The position numbers and the translations under genes were made by a program. The notes under the pieces are model-generated. The model did no database searches. It was not told the origin of the DNA and worked only from the letters and a program-made list of their open reading frames with translations. From UBA5189 sp040389445 (GTDB lineage Bacteria > Chloroflexota > Limnocylindria > Limnocylindrales > CSP1-4): a DNA stretch of 64,000 nucleotides. How positions within the stretch are numbered: position 1 is the first letter of the stretch; the number at the start of each line of letters is the position of its first letter. The stretch is taken from assembly GCA_040389445.1 (NCBI GenBank), contig JAZJZX010000003.1:62001-126000 (forward strand). The letters are read 5' to 3'. Positions 9,492 through 18,268 of the stretch are shown piece after piece.

Positions 9492-10840
9492 GTCGTGTAC
9501 TCCGAGTTCTCCCGGACATAGGCCTCGGTGAGGTCGCAGCCGAACGCCTCGCCGTAGCCGGAACCGAGGCCCAGATCCAGCCGGATCGTGATTTCCGATG
9601 CCTCCATCGCTCGCCGCGCGGCGGTCCGGTCGAATGTCTGCGGTCCGCCGGCAGCACCGTCGAACACGAGCGTTCCGGCGATCGCGATGCGAAGGCGATC
9701 CGGGTCCATCGCCGCCGGGCGACCCGAACGAGCAGTGGCCGCCTCCCTGGTGAGCCCCCCGGCCTCGAGGACCGCGGCGTCGGCGAGCCTGGCATTCCCG
9801 GCCGCGCCGGCGATCCGACCCCAGTTCGGGTCCTTCCCGTGTGCGGCGGCCTTGACCAGGCTGCTGGAGATCACCGCCCGCGCCACCGCCCGGGCGTCGG
9901 CATCGTCCGCGGCGCCCGTCACCTGACAGGTGAGCAGGCACGTCGCGCCCTCGCCATCGGCAGCCTGTTGGCGAGCCAGATCCCGCGCGACCGCCTCGAC
10001 TCCGTCCGCCAATGCCGCGGCCGAGGAACTGCCCGCGGCCACGACGGCTTCCGGGATCGCCCCCGAGGCGAGCAGGAAGACCGTGTCGTTGGTGCTGGTG
10101 TCGCCATCCACGGACAGCTGGTTCCAGGTTCGGGCAGCGACCGGACGGAGGATCGACCGCAACACGTCGGGCGACGCGGACGCGTCGGTCAGGATCACCG
10201 ACAGCATCGTGGCCATGTTGGGATGGATCATCCCGACGCCCTTGGCGATGCCGGTGACGCGGACCTCGCGGATGACTCCCCGCGCGTCGGTGATCTGGAC
10301 CGCCACACTGGCCAGTTTCGTCGTGGAATCCGTCGTCCGAAGCGCGGCGGCGGCCGCCTCCAGGCCCTCGTCCGTGGCCGCGAGCGTCGGCACCAGGGCG
10401 GCCAGGCCGAGCGCCACCTTCTCGAGCGGCAACCGCGTTCCGATGATCCCGGTGGACAGGTGGAGGACGGCGTTGCCGCCGATGCCGAGTTCATCCGCCA
10501 CGAATTCCCCCACGCGAGCCTGGTCCTCGTCGCCCGCCGCGCCCGTGGCCGCGTTCGCCGAGCCGCTCGTCGAGACCACCGCGCTCGCCCAGCCGCCCGA
10601 GGCCGCCAGAACGGCGCGGGATCGGCGCACCGGGGCCGCCGCGAAGGTGTTCGGGGTGAACACGGCGGCCGCAGCCGCGGGCTTGCCGCTCACCGCGATG
10701 AGGGCGAGGTCGGGCCGCCCGCTGGCCTTGATTCCGGCCGCCCGTCCACCGGCCCGGAACCCGGCCGGGATCCTGGCGCGCCGCTCGACCACCGGTAGCA
10801 CCGGTGGGGCAGGGGACAGGACGTCGAGGGTTGCGGTCAT
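9488..10840 (-). CDS. argJ: Bifunctional ornithine acetyltransferase / N-acetylglutamate synthase
   Basis: Recycles the acetyl group from N-acetylornithine to glutamate, making the arginine pathway cyclic. The product is 450 aa from ATG 10840. The self-cleavage site lies in GMIHPNMATMLSVILTDA near residue 200, where the precursor splits before Thr to free the catalytic Thr nucleophile. The DPNWGRI and STNDT-type motifs follow. It lies 16 bp downstream of argC. Whether it also uses acetyl-CoA (bifunctional) cannot be read from sequence by eye. Confidence 0.94.
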   Translation of the reverse strand: MTATLDVLSPAPPVLPVVERRARIPAGFRAGGRAAGIKASGRPDLALIAVSGKPAAAAAVFTPNTFAAAPVRRSRAVLAASGGWASAVVSTSGSANAATGAAGDEDQARVGEFVADELGIGGNAVLHLSTGIIGTRLPLEKVALGLAALVPTLAATDEGLEAAAAALRTTDSTTKLASVAVQITDARGVIREVRVTGIAKGVGMIHPNMATMLSVILTDASASPDVLRSILRPVAARTWNQLSVDGDTSTNDTVFLLASGAIPEAVVAAGSSSAAALADGVEAVARDLARQQAADGEGATCLLTCQVTGAADDADARAVARAVISSSLVKAAAHGKDPNWGRIAGAAGNARLADAAVLEAGGLTREAATARSGRPAAMDPDRLRIAIAGTLVFDGAAGGPQTFDRTAARRAMEASEITIRLDLGLGSGYGEAFGCDLTEAYVRENSEYTT

Positions 10841-10856
10841 CGGTGGGGAGTCGCGG

Positions 10857-11936
10857 TCATGGGGCGAGCGGAAGCCAATCGAGGCCCGCCGTCTCCGGCA
10901 GTCCGAACACGAGGTTGAGCGCCTGAACACCCTGCCCGGCGGCCCCCTTGACGAGGTTGTCGATGACGCCGATTGCCAGGATCCGGCCGGTTCGCTCGTC
11001 CGCACGCACGAAAACCCGGACGTGGTTGCTGCCCAGGACGTGTCCTGTTGCGGGCGGTGCCTCGACGACCGTGACGAACGGCTCTGCGTCATACGACTCC
11101 GCGTAGAGGTCGTCCAGCTCCGCCTGGCTGACCGGGCGCGTCGGGCGGACGTGGCAGGCCGCCAGGATGCCCCGCGTCATGGGGATCAGGTGGGGCAGGA
11201 AATCGATGCCCGCGAAGGCCGCCTCGGTCGCCGTGCCGCGAGCCAGCGCGCCGAGTTCCTGTTCCATCTCCGCGGTATGTCGATGCGTGAAGATGCCGTA
11301 GGCGCGGACGCTTTCATTGACTTCGGCAAACAGCATCTCGGCCTTGGCCTCCCGTCCTGCGCCGCTGACACCGCTCTTCGCGTCCACCACGACATCCGCG
11401 ATCAGGCCGGCGCGGGCCAGCGGAGCGAGGGCGAGAATCGTGGCCGTCGGATAGCAGCCCGGTGACCCGACGAGGGCCGGCGTCCCGGCTGCCCGGGCGG
11501 TGCCGGCGCCGAGCAGCGCGTCCCGGTGGAGTTCCGGAAGGCCAAATACGGCGCGATCCAGCAAGTCCGGATGGGCGTGCTCGAACCCGTACCAGCGCGG
11601 ATAGTCGGCTGGGTTCCGGAGCCGGAAATCGGGACCCTGGTCGATGACCGTGATGCCACGGTCGAGGAACTCGGGCACACGGCTGGCTGCAGTGCCGTGC
11701 GGAAGCGCCAGAAAGACCGCATCGACCTCCGCTCCGAGGTCACTGTCCAGCGTCAGCCCGGTCGTGGCGAGGTGCGGATGGACGTGCCCGACGGGATCCC
11801 CGTGCCGCTCCCGCCCGGTCAGGCCGACAAGCTCGACCGCCGGATGGCGTGCCAGGAGCCGGATCAGCTCGCCACCGACGTAGCCGGTCGCGCCGATGAT
11901 CCCTACTCGAACCGGGTTGCCGTCGCTCGCTGCCAT
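10857..11936 (-). CDS. argC: N-acetyl-gamma-glutamyl-phosphate reductase
   Basis: Reduces N-acetylglutamyl phosphate with NADPH. The 359-aa product has the nucleotide-binding GIIGATGYVGGELIRLL at the N-terminus, the catalytic Cys in GSPGCYPTA near residue 155, and the IFTHRHTAE motif. I chose ATG 11936. The longer frame starting at 11954 begins inside the palindromic operator, and a TATAGT lies only nine bases before ATG 11936, suggesting a leaderless message. It is the first gene of argC-J-B-R-G. Confidence 0.93.
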   Translation of the reverse strand: MAASDGNPVRVGIIGATGYVGGELIRLLARHPAVELVGLTGRERHGDPVGHVHPHLATTGLTLDSDLGAEVDAVFLALPHGTAASRVPEFLDRGITVIDQGPDFRLRNPADYPRWYGFEHAHPDLLDRAVFGLPELHRDALLGAGTARAAGTPALVGSPGCYPTATILALAPLARAGLIADVVVDAKSGVSGAGREAKAEMLFAEVNESVRAYGIFTHRHTAEMEQELGALARGTATEAAFAGIDFLPHLIPMTRGILAACHVRPTRPVSQAELDDLYAESYDAEPFVTVVEAPPATGHVLGSNHVRVFVRADERTGRILAIGVIDNLVKGAAGQGVQALNLVFGLPETAGLDWLPLAP

Positions 11937-11940
11937 TGCC

Positions 11941-11973
11941 GCATGACTATACACATCTCTGCATAGTCATGCA
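11941..11973 (-). promoter_or_regulatory. ARG-box-like operator and promoter of the arg operon
   Basis: A perfect 10-bp inverted repeat, GCATGACTAT (11941-11950) and ATAGTCATGC (11963-11972), is spaced by 12 bp. Overlapping it, TGCATAGTCATGCA (11960-11973) has TGCAT/ATGCA arms like actinobacterial ARG boxes. Together these look like two adjacent half-overlapping ArgR sites. On the minus strand a TATAGT -10-like element lies within the palindrome just before the argC ATG. ArgR binding would therefore block initiation directly. Confidence 0.65.
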
Positions 11974-11984
11974 TGCGGCCTTGG

Positions 11985-12476
11985 TCAGGCGACGATATCG
12001 GGCCGCCGGTACGGTCCCGTGACAATGACCTCACCGCTCGCCTCGAAGGGTTCGGCGCCGGTGCCGCGAACCACGTACCGGTGGTGAACTTCGGTCGCCC
12101 CGGCCGAGAGCATCGCGTTGACCGGGCAGTACTTGGTCGCGGACAGTTCGATGCTCCGGCGAATGGCGGCCTCCTCGACCTTCGGACCCTCCACCTGATG
12201 GGTGACATCCACCCGTGTCAGGACCTGTGGATACGCCGCCCGCTGTTCGGCGCGCACGTCGATGGCGTACCGGGAGATCTCCTGGCGCTTCTTCGCGGCG
12301 ATCGAGATCACGTCCATGGCACTGCACGCCGCCAGCGCGACGGCCACGGTTTCCACGGGACCCAGTTCAGGTACGTCGGCGTGGTCGCCCCACCGAAATG
12401 CACGACCACTGCCGGTCGTCGTGGCGAAGGTATTGCCGTTCTCATGGATGAGGGTGGCAGTTCTGATCGTGGACAT
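11985..12476 (-). CDS. OsmC-family protein (peroxiredoxin-like)
   Basis: 163 aa with the OsmC/Ohr fold. The two conserved Cys are visible in LAACSAMDVIS (near residue 52) and TKYCPVNAML (near residue 117). In this family the first Cys, activated by a nearby Arg/Glu, reduces organic peroxides, and the second resolves it. The protein is cytoplasmic. It is transcribed leftward and separated from argC by the arg operator, so it lies upstream of the operon rather than in it. Whether it is OsmC, Ohr or YhfA-like is not certain. Confidence 0.85.
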   Translation of the reverse strand: MSTIRTATLIHENGNTFATTTGSGRAFRWGDHADVPELGPVETVAVALAACSAMDVISIAAKKRQEISRYAIDVRAEQRAAYPQVLTRVDVTHQVEGPKVEEAAIRRSIELSATKYCPVNAMLSAGATEVHHRYVVRGTGAEPFEASGEVIVTGPYRRPDIVA

Positions 12477-12517
12477 CGGTGCTCTACTCCGGTCGTCTCG
12501 TGGGGACCCGATCGATC

Positions 12518-14500
12518 CTATCGCTCCGGGGCATGCAACGCGTCCGCCGACTCGAACTGCTCGTGGTAGAGGCGTGCATACAGTCCGTCCTGGGCCAGCA
12601 GTTCCGCGTGCGTGCCGCGCTCCACGATCCGGCCGCCGTCGTAGACGAGGATCCGGTTGGCCCGCAGGATTGTGGACAGGCGGTGCGCGATGGCGATGGT
12701 GGTCCGGCCGCGCTCCAGGCGCTCGAGGGCTGCCTGGATGAGCCGCTCGCTGACGGTATCGAGCGCCGAGGTCGCCTCGTCGAGGATGAGGATCCGGGGA
12801 TCCTTCAGGAGCACCCGTGCGATCGCGATTCGCTGTTTCTCGCCGCCGGACAGTTTGTAGCCACGCTCGCCGACGATCGTGTCGTAGCCGTCCGGGAGTT
12901 CCACGATCCGGTCGTGCATCGCTGCGGCCCGGGCGGCAGCCTCCAGCTCCGCCTGCGTCGCATCCGGCTTCGCGTACAGGAGGTTGTCGCGGACGCTGGC
13001 GTGGAAGAGATACGTCTCCTGGGTGACGAAGCCGATCACCGACCCGAGTGACTCGAGGGTGAGCTTCCGAATGTCCGCCCCATCGATCTCGATGGCACCC
13101 GCATCGACGTCGTACAGCCTCGGGAGGAGATAGGTCGTGGTCGTCTTGCCCGAGCCGGAGGGTCCAACGAGCGCCACGAGTTCGCCGGCGCCGGCCTCGA
13201 AGTCGATCCCCGTCACGCCGAACGGTTGCGCATGCTCGGCAGGCGCGATCTCCTGGGGCTCCGCAGCGGCCATCGAGGCGGTATCCGTGTCCAGATCGGC
13301 CTCCGCGACCGCGTCCGCGACCGCGTCCGGATCCGCGTCCTGGGCCACAGCCCGCGGGACCGGCGCGGCAGCCGGATATCGGAAGGCCACGTCACGGAAG
13401 CGGATCTGGCCGCGAACGGTGGCGCGATCCAGCGCGACTGCGTCCGGCGCGTCCACGATCTCCGGGTCCATTTCGAGGTACTCGAAGATCCGATCGAAGA
13501 GCGCCAGCGCGCCCTGGATTTCCACCTGCACGGTGAGGAGTGACCCGAGCGGGAAGAACAACCGGGACTGCAAGGTGGTGAAGGCCACGATGTCGCCGAT
13601 CGTCGGCGCCGTGGGGTCGCCGTTGATGGCCAGCCAGCCGGCCAGCCAGTAGACGAACGCCGGCGTGATGCTGAAAACGGTGCCGACGATCATGAAGAAC
13701 CAGCGACCCACCATCGCCTGCCGGATCTGGAGCGCGGCCAGACGCCGGTTCAGCCCCACGAAGCGGTGGATCGCCGCGCCCTGCTGGCCGAATGTCTTGG
13801 ACAGCAGGATGCCGGATACCGACAAGGTCTCTTCGGTAACCGCCGACAACTCCGCCAGGGACTTCTGGGTCTCGCCGCTGACCTCACGCCGGACCTTGCC
13901 GACGCGATAGGTCAGGTACATGAAGAACGGCAACATTCCCAGCGACAGCGCGGTGAGGCGCCAGTCGATGATGAGCATGGCGATGACGGTGCTGAGCGCG
14001 ATCGCGATATTTGCGGTGACCGACGATGCGGTATCGGTGACCACGCCCTGGACGCCCCCGACGTCGTTGGCGAGCCGGCTCTGGATCTCGCCGGTCTTGG
14101 TCTCGGTGAAGAACCGGAGCGGCATCCGCTGCAGGTGGGCATACAGCGCCGCCCGCAGGTCCTGCATCACGTTCTGGCCGATGACGTTGTTGAGGTAGCT
14201 CTGCCCGAGCCCGACGAGGCCGGACACGACCGGCACGCCGATCATCAGGGCGACATACAGGTTCAACCGCCCGAAATCGAGGTTCGGGATGGCGTCGTCG
14301 ATCAGGAGCTTCAGGAGGATCGGGTTGATGAGCCCGAGTCCGCTCGTGAGCAGGATCGCGACCATGACGACACCCACCTGGAGTCGGTAGGGCCGGAAGA
14401 AGGCAACGATCCGGCCGATGGTCCGGCCACGTCGCTCGCGCGGTACCGGCTGGTAGTCGGGTGCTGAGCCGCCGCCGTGGAAGCCTCCGCGGAAGGTCAT
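12518..14500 (-). CDS. ABC transporter, fused permease and ATPase (exporter type)
   Basis: A 660-aa half-transporter. Its N-terminal ~330 residues form a six-helix ABC exporter membrane domain. The C-terminal ATPase has Walker A GPSGSGKTTT (~446-455), signature LSGGE (~550), Walker B ILILDEATSALD (~570) and the H-loop AIAHRLS (~604). It probably works as a homodimer exporting a lipid or drug, with substrate unknown. Odd feature: about 45 acidic, Ala/Asp-rich residues are inserted between the first ATPase strand and Walker A, partly encoded by 12-bp GCGTCCGCGACC repeats near 13310-13335. The gene is just downstream of trxB. Confidence 0.9.
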   Translation of the reverse strand: MTFRGGFHGGGSAPDYQPVPRERRGRTIGRIVAFFRPYRLQVGVVMVAILLTSGLGLINPILLKLLIDDAIPNLDFGRLNLYVALMIGVPVVSGLVGLGQSYLNNVIGQNVMQDLRAALYAHLQRMPLRFFTETKTGEIQSRLANDVGGVQGVVTDTASSVTANIAIALSTVIAMLIIDWRLTALSLGMLPFFMYLTYRVGKVRREVSGETQKSLAELSAVTEETLSVSGILLSKTFGQQGAAIHRFVGLNRRLAALQIRQAMVGRWFFMIVGTVFSITPAFVYWLAGWLAINGDPTAPTIGDIVAFTTLQSRLFFPLGSLLTVQVEIQGALALFDRIFEYLEMDPEIVDAPDAVALDRATVRGQIRFRDVAFRYPAAAPVPRAVAQDADPDAVADAVAEADLDTDTASMAAAEPQEIAPAEHAQPFGVTGIDFEAGAGELVALVGPSGSGKTTTTYLLPRLYDVDAGAIEIDGADIRKLTLESLGSVIGFVTQETYLFHASVRDNLLYAKPDATQAELEAAARAAAMHDRIVELPDGYDTIVGERGYKLSGGEKQRIAIARVLLKDPRILILDEATSALDTVSERLIQAALERLERGRTTIAIAHRLSTILRANRILVYDGGRIVERGTHAELLAQDGLYARLYHEQFESADALHAPER

Positions 14501-14561
14501 CGGGAACGGCCCCCGGGTGAGCGCGCGGGGCGTGCGGGCCCGCGGCCCGGGGTCGGCCGGG

Positions 14562-15623
14562 TCACCACGCCGTCAGCGTGTTCGCCTCCGTGATGCCCTG
14601 CGCCTCGAGCCACCGCTCGGCATCGATCGCGGCCTTGCAGCCGTCGCCGGCGGCGGTGACGGCCTGGCGGTACCGGTGGTCGTGGACGTCGCCGGCGATG
14701 AACACGCCGTCGATCCTTGAGTGCGTCTCGTCGCTCACGACGAGGTAACCCTTCGCGTCGACCTCGAGCACGTCGGCGAACGCCTCCGTGTTCGGTTTGT
14801 GGCCGATCGCGATGAAGAGGCCTTCGATCGGCAGCGTCCGCGCCTCGCCGGTCACCGTATCTCGCAGAGCGAGGCCCTCCACCTTGGCATCGCCGAGGAC
14901 CTCGTCGATGCCGGTGTTCGTGTGGATCTCGATCTTCGGATTCGCGAGTGCCCGGTCGACCATGATCCGGCTGGCCCGGAACTCGTCCCGCCGGTGCAGC
15001 ATGTGGACCTTGGTCGCGAAGCGGGTCAGGTAGTTGGCCTCCTCGAAGGCGGTGTCACCGCCACCCACCACCGCGATCTCCCGGTCCTTGAAGAAGAATC
15101 CGTCGCAGGTGGCACACGCGGACACGCCGCGGCCGCGCAACCGCGTCTCGCTTTCGAGACCGAGCCACATGGCCGACGCGCCGGTGGCGACGATGACGGC
15201 CTGGGCGCGGTATTCCACGCCTCGGGCCCAGAGGCGGAACGGGCGTGACGAGAAGTCCACGCGCTCGACGTCCACGTCGACGATGTGCGTCCCGAATCGT
15301 TCGGCCTGGGCCCGGAAGGCGGCCATCAGCTCGGGACCCTGGATCCCGTCGGGGAATCCCGGATAGTTCTCGACGTCGCTCGTCAGCATCAACTGGCCGC
15401 CGGCAGCGGATCCGGCGATCACGATCGGTTCGAGGTTGGCCCGGGCCGCGTAGATCGCGGCGGTGAGGCCGGCCGGCCCGGAGCCGACGATCAGGACCTT
15501 GGCCTCGGTGCGGCCCGGCCGGTCGACGATGGAGACGGGTGCGCCGGCCGTCGGTGCAGGGGCGTCCGGGGCGAAGGCAATGGAAAGGCCCCCAAATGGG
15601 GCCGGGTTGGTCGAGTCAGTCAT
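14562..15623 (-). CDS. trxB: Thioredoxin reductase
   Basis: FAD/NADPH disulfide reductase of 353 aa. FAD-binding VLIVGSGPAGLTAAIYAARA begins near residue 43. The redox CATC sits in SACATCDGF near residue 175, followed by NADPH-binding AVVGGGDTAFEEANYL. The C-terminal GVFIAGDVHDHRYRQA binds FAD. The start at 15623 is chosen over the 420-aa frame because it follows an apparent promoter region. The N-terminal ~40 residues (Ala/Pro-rich) are an extension beyond typical TrxB. No trxA is adjacent. Confidence 0.93.
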   Translation of the reverse strand: MTDSTNPAPFGGLSIAFAPDAPAPTAGAPVSIVDRPGRTEAKVLIVGSGPAGLTAAIYAARANLEPIVIAGSAAGGQLMLTSDVENYPGFPDGIQGPELMAAFRAQAERFGTHIVDVDVERVDFSSRPFRLWARGVEYRAQAVIVATGASAMWLGLESETRLRGRGVSACATCDGFFFKDREIAVVGGGDTAFEEANYLTRFATKVHMLHRRDEFRASRIMVDRALANPKIEIHTNTGIDEVLGDAKVEGLALRDTVTGEARTLPIEGLFIAIGHKPNTEAFADVLEVDAKGYLVVSDETHSRIDGVFIAGDVHDHRYRQAVTAAGDGCKAAIDAERWLEAQGITEANTLTAW

Positions 15624-15646
15624 CTGGTCAATCCTACCATACTGGT

Positions 15647-15666
15647 GATACTCCTGGGGGGTATAC
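15647..15666 (-). promoter_or_regulatory. CsoR-like palindrome upstream of trxB
   Basis: The sequence GATACTCCTGGGGGGTATAC is an imperfect palindrome of the ATAC-C-run/G-run-GTAT type that copper-sensing CsoR repressors bind. It is 24 bp upstream of the trxB start. The match is by eye to a loose pattern, and no csoR gene is in the window. Confidence 0.35.
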
Positions 15667-15717
15667 GATCTGGATCGGCGACGCGGCTCGGCGGGCGAAC
15701 GGGCCGACGCCGAGGCC

Positions 15718-16614
15718 TCACAACGATCCAAGGTCGGCGAGGACCGTCCGCCCGAGCAGCTCGAGCTTGTCGGTGCGCCAGACATCCCGAACGCTGAACA
15801 GCACGTGCTGGGCGCCGGCGTCACCGAGCTCAGCGAATCGTTCGGTGATCTGGGTGGGCGTCTCCGCGCCGCCCGCGCCGGCGAGATCCACGTTCACGTT
15901 CTGAAGCGTCGAGCGTTCGATCTCGTCGAACGGTCGCCCGAGTTCCTCGCAATGCCGTCGGAGCACTTCGTACTTGTGATGGATCTTCTCCGGACCGCCG
16001 AACACATTGCAGGCATCGGCGTACTTCGCGACCAGCCGAAGCGTCTTCTGCTCGCCGCCGCCGCCGATCATGATCGGGACGCGAGGCCGGCTCAGCGCCT
16101 GGGGGGAGTTGAGCATCCGGGTCGCCCGGACGTGACGACCCTGGAGATCCTCCTGCGTGCCATGGTCCCCGGACCACATCGCATGCGCCATCCGGAGCGT
16201 GTCCTCGAGCATCTCGAATCGCACGCCGAGCGGCGGGAACGGGAAGCCGAGCGCCTCAGATTCCTCCTGGTTCCAGGCCGCCCCGATACCGAACCAGGCG
16301 CGTCCTCCGGACAGGACGTCGAGCGTGGTCGTCGCCTTGACCCACAGCCCCGGCTGTCGATAGTGGATGCCACCGACCATCAGGCCGAGCCGCGCGCGAT
16401 CGGAATGGGCGGCCATGTATCCGAGCGCCGTCATCCCGTCGAGCATCGGCTCCTCCGGCCGTCCGACGCCGCGGATCTGGAAGAAATGATCCATGACCCA
16501 GATCGAGTCGAAGCCGGCGTCGTCGGCGGCATGAACGACCCGGGCAAGCGTGGGCCCGATCTCCGGCGCGCCGCCGGGCCAGGTGAACGAACTGATCTGG
16601 AGGCCGAATTTCAC
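15718..16614 (-). CDS. LLM-class F420-dependent oxidoreductase
   Basis: 298 aa with the luciferase-like TIM-barrel fold. The N-terminus MKFGLQISSF and the IWVMDHF, RLGLMVGG, LDVLSGGRAWFGIGAAW and VPIMIGGGGEQKTLRL blocks are characteristic of F420-using members. The neighbouring cofE-C-D genes support F420 rather than FMN as cofactor. The substrate is unknown. It is the most downstream gene of a leftward F420 block, separated from cofE by a 20-bp tandem repeat array. Confidence 0.85.
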   Translation of the reverse strand: MKFGLQISSFTWPGGAPEIGPTLARVVHAADDAGFDSIWVMDHFFQIRGVGRPEEPMLDGMTALGYMAAHSDRARLGLMVGGIHYRQPGLWVKATTTLDVLSGGRAWFGIGAAWNQEESEALGFPFPPLGVRFEMLEDTLRMAHAMWSGDHGTQEDLQGRHVRATRMLNSPQALSRPRVPIMIGGGGEQKTLRLVAKYADACNVFGGPEKIHHKYEVLRRHCEELGRPFDEIERSTLQNVNVDLAGAGGAETPTQITERFAELGDAGAQHVLFSVRDVWRTDKLELLGRTVLADLGSL

Positions 16615-16660
16615 GCAGTGAGCTCCTGTTGTTGCGCACGCAAGGGTATCGCGACCTGGC

Positions 16661-16760
16661 CCGCCGCGGGATCTTTGGCGGTCGCCGCGGATCTTTGGCG
16701 GGCGCGGCGGATCCCTGCCTGGCGCGGCGGATCCCTGCCCGGCGCGGCGGATCCCTGTCC
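16661..16760. repeat. 20-bp tandem repeat, five units
   Basis: Exactly five 20-bp units fill the space between cofE and the downstream LLM gene. Units 3-5 (16701-16760) are nearly identical, of the form GGCGCGGCGGATCCCTGCCY. Units 1-2 (16661-16700) are diverged and carry ATCTTTGGCG instead. No spacers are present. Confidence 0.93.
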
Positions 16761-16770
16761 GCGCCGTTCG

Positions 16771-17574
16771 TCAGCGGAACAGGTCGAACGAGGCCGGCAT
16801 CAGCGCATCGCGAATCGAACCCTCACCGCGCGTGAAGGCGGCTCCGCGAACGAGGGCCGCCGGCCGTCCCGCGGTCTTGCCGAGTGCCAGCTCGGCGGCC
16901 GACGCCAGTTCATCAGCAACGGCCCGGATCGTGGATCGCATGATGCGTCCATCGCGGTCCGGCGATCCGCGCAGGTCCTCGATGGGAAGGAGTCCAGAAA
17001 CGCCGATCGCGACATCCACGATGCCCCAGCGCCATGGCCGGCCGAAGGAATCCGAGACGACCACCGGCACATCCACACCGTGACGCTCGCGGATCGCTTC
17101 ACGAATCCTGGCAGCGGATGCATCCGAATCCATCGGCAGCAGGGTCACGATGTCGCCGCTGGCCGGCCCGACGTTGCTGGCGTCGACGCCGCCGTTGGCG
17201 CAGATGAATCCATGTGATGTCTCCGTGATCAGCACACCGTTGGCCATGCGGACCACGCGGCGAGCCTCGCGCAGCACGACCTCCAGCTGGCGGGGATCGC
17301 GATCCCAGCGCTCGCCGAACTCGACCGCTTCGGGTCGCGGAACGATGCCCGCGAGCGCCACGACGGCACCCTCGGCCTTGGACACCACCTTCTGGGTCAC
17401 CACGAGCACGTCGTCCGAGGCGAGGGGGAGCGCACCGGGTGTGGCCTCGAGGGCATCCAGGAGCATGGCCGGCAGGTCGTCGCCGGGCACCACCTCCGGG
17501 ATCCCGGTGAGGCCGATGACCGTGAGGGATGGGCCAGGGATCACCGGCGCGACAGGTCGGGGATCAGGAGGCAT
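16771..17574 (-). CDS. cofE: Coenzyme F420-0:L-glutamate ligase
   Basis: Adds glutamate to F420-0 using GTP. The 267-aa product shows VVTQKVVSKAEGAVV near residue 60, ARRVVRMANGVLITETSHGF near 105 and VSDSFGRPWRWGIVDVAIG near 170, all CofE hallmarks. It is the single-domain form and lacks the C-terminal nitroreductase-like domain of mycobacterial FbiB. If F420 is made from phosphoenolpyruvate here, the dehydro-F420 reductase must be encoded elsewhere. The start at 17574 overlaps the cofC stop by 11 bp. Confidence 0.92.
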   Translation of the reverse strand: MPPDPRPVAPVIPGPSLTVIGLTGIPEVVPGDDLPAMLLDALEATPGALPLASDDVLVVTQKVVSKAEGAVVALAGIVPRPEAVEFGERWDRDPRQLEVVLREARRVVRMANGVLITETSHGFICANGGVDASNVGPASGDIVTLLPMDSDASAARIREAIRERHGVDVPVVVSDSFGRPWRWGIVDVAIGVSGLLPIEDLRGSPDRDGRIMRSTIRAVADELASAAELALGKTAGRPAALVRGAAFTRGEGSIRDALMPASFDLFR

Positions 17575-18268
17575 CGATGTGCCCTGCGCGGGCGGTGGCG
17601 GCGTCGGCATGCCGAGCAGCGCTGGCGGCGGTTTCAGCGGCGAGGAGGTCGTCGCCCGTGTCCACGTCGAGCACCAGCGGTCCGCCGATTTCCACGAGCT
17701 GCGCCCCAGCCTCGAGCGCGGCAGTCCGATGGGCCGCCAGGCTTCCGTCGCCGAAGGCCGGGTCGATGGCATCGGGTGGCGCGGTATAGAGGACGTTCGT
17801 TCCGCGCCCGTGTCGATCGGGGACCAGGCCCACGACCGCACCGGCGCCGCTCCGAGCGGCGGCGATCTTCGCGAGCAACGCATCGAGGCCGGCCGCGTCG
17901 ATCGCCGGCAGGTCGATGGGAATGATGATCGTGGCGGTCGCGCCGGAACGCACGGCCTCGGCCCGGGCTTCCCGCAGCGCGGCATTGAGTCCCGGCAATC
18001 GCTGGACGAGGGTCCGCGCGCCGAAACTCCGGGCCAGATCCGCCGCCGCGGCGTCGGCCGTGACGAGGACCGTCCCGGCAATCGCCTCGGCGTCGCGCGT
18101 TGCGGTGAGCGTTCGTGAGGCCATGGCGATCACCAGCGCGAGACGCTCCTCGGCGTCCAGCGCGGGCCCCAGCCGGGTCTTCGCCGTCTCGAGCCCGCGC
18201 AGCGGGACGATCGCCCACGTTCCGGCTTGACGTCCGCCTCGGCCCTCGAGCATGTCGCGGCCCGTCAT
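17564..18268 (-). CDS. cofC: 2-phospho-L-lactate / phosphoenolpyruvate guanylyltransferase
   Basis: Activates 2-phospholactate or phosphoenolpyruvate with GTP for F420 synthesis (CofC/FbiD). 234 aa, nucleotidyltransferase fold. WAIVPLRGLETAKTRLGP near residue 18 is the GTP-binding start. IIIPIDLPAI (near 114), RHGRGTNVLYTAP and LVLDVDTGDDL hold metal and substrate residues. Its ATG overlaps the cofD stop by four bases, so cofD-cofC-cofE are translationally coupled. Confidence 0.9.
   Translation of the reverse strand: MTGRDMLEGRGGRQAGTWAIVPLRGLETAKTRLGPALDAEERLALVIAMASRTLTATRDAEAIAGTVLVTADAAAADLARSFGARTLVQRLPGLNAALREARAEAVRSGATATIIIPIDLPAIDAAGLDALLAKIAAARSGAGAVVGLVPDRHGRGTNVLYTAPPDAIDPAFGDGSLAAHRTAALEAGAQLVEIGGPLVLDVDTGDDLLAAETAASAARHADAATARAGHIDAS

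Noticed and set aside
16661..16760. Possible CRISPR or ter-site array
   Set aside because: Repeats are directly adjacent 20-mers without spacers.
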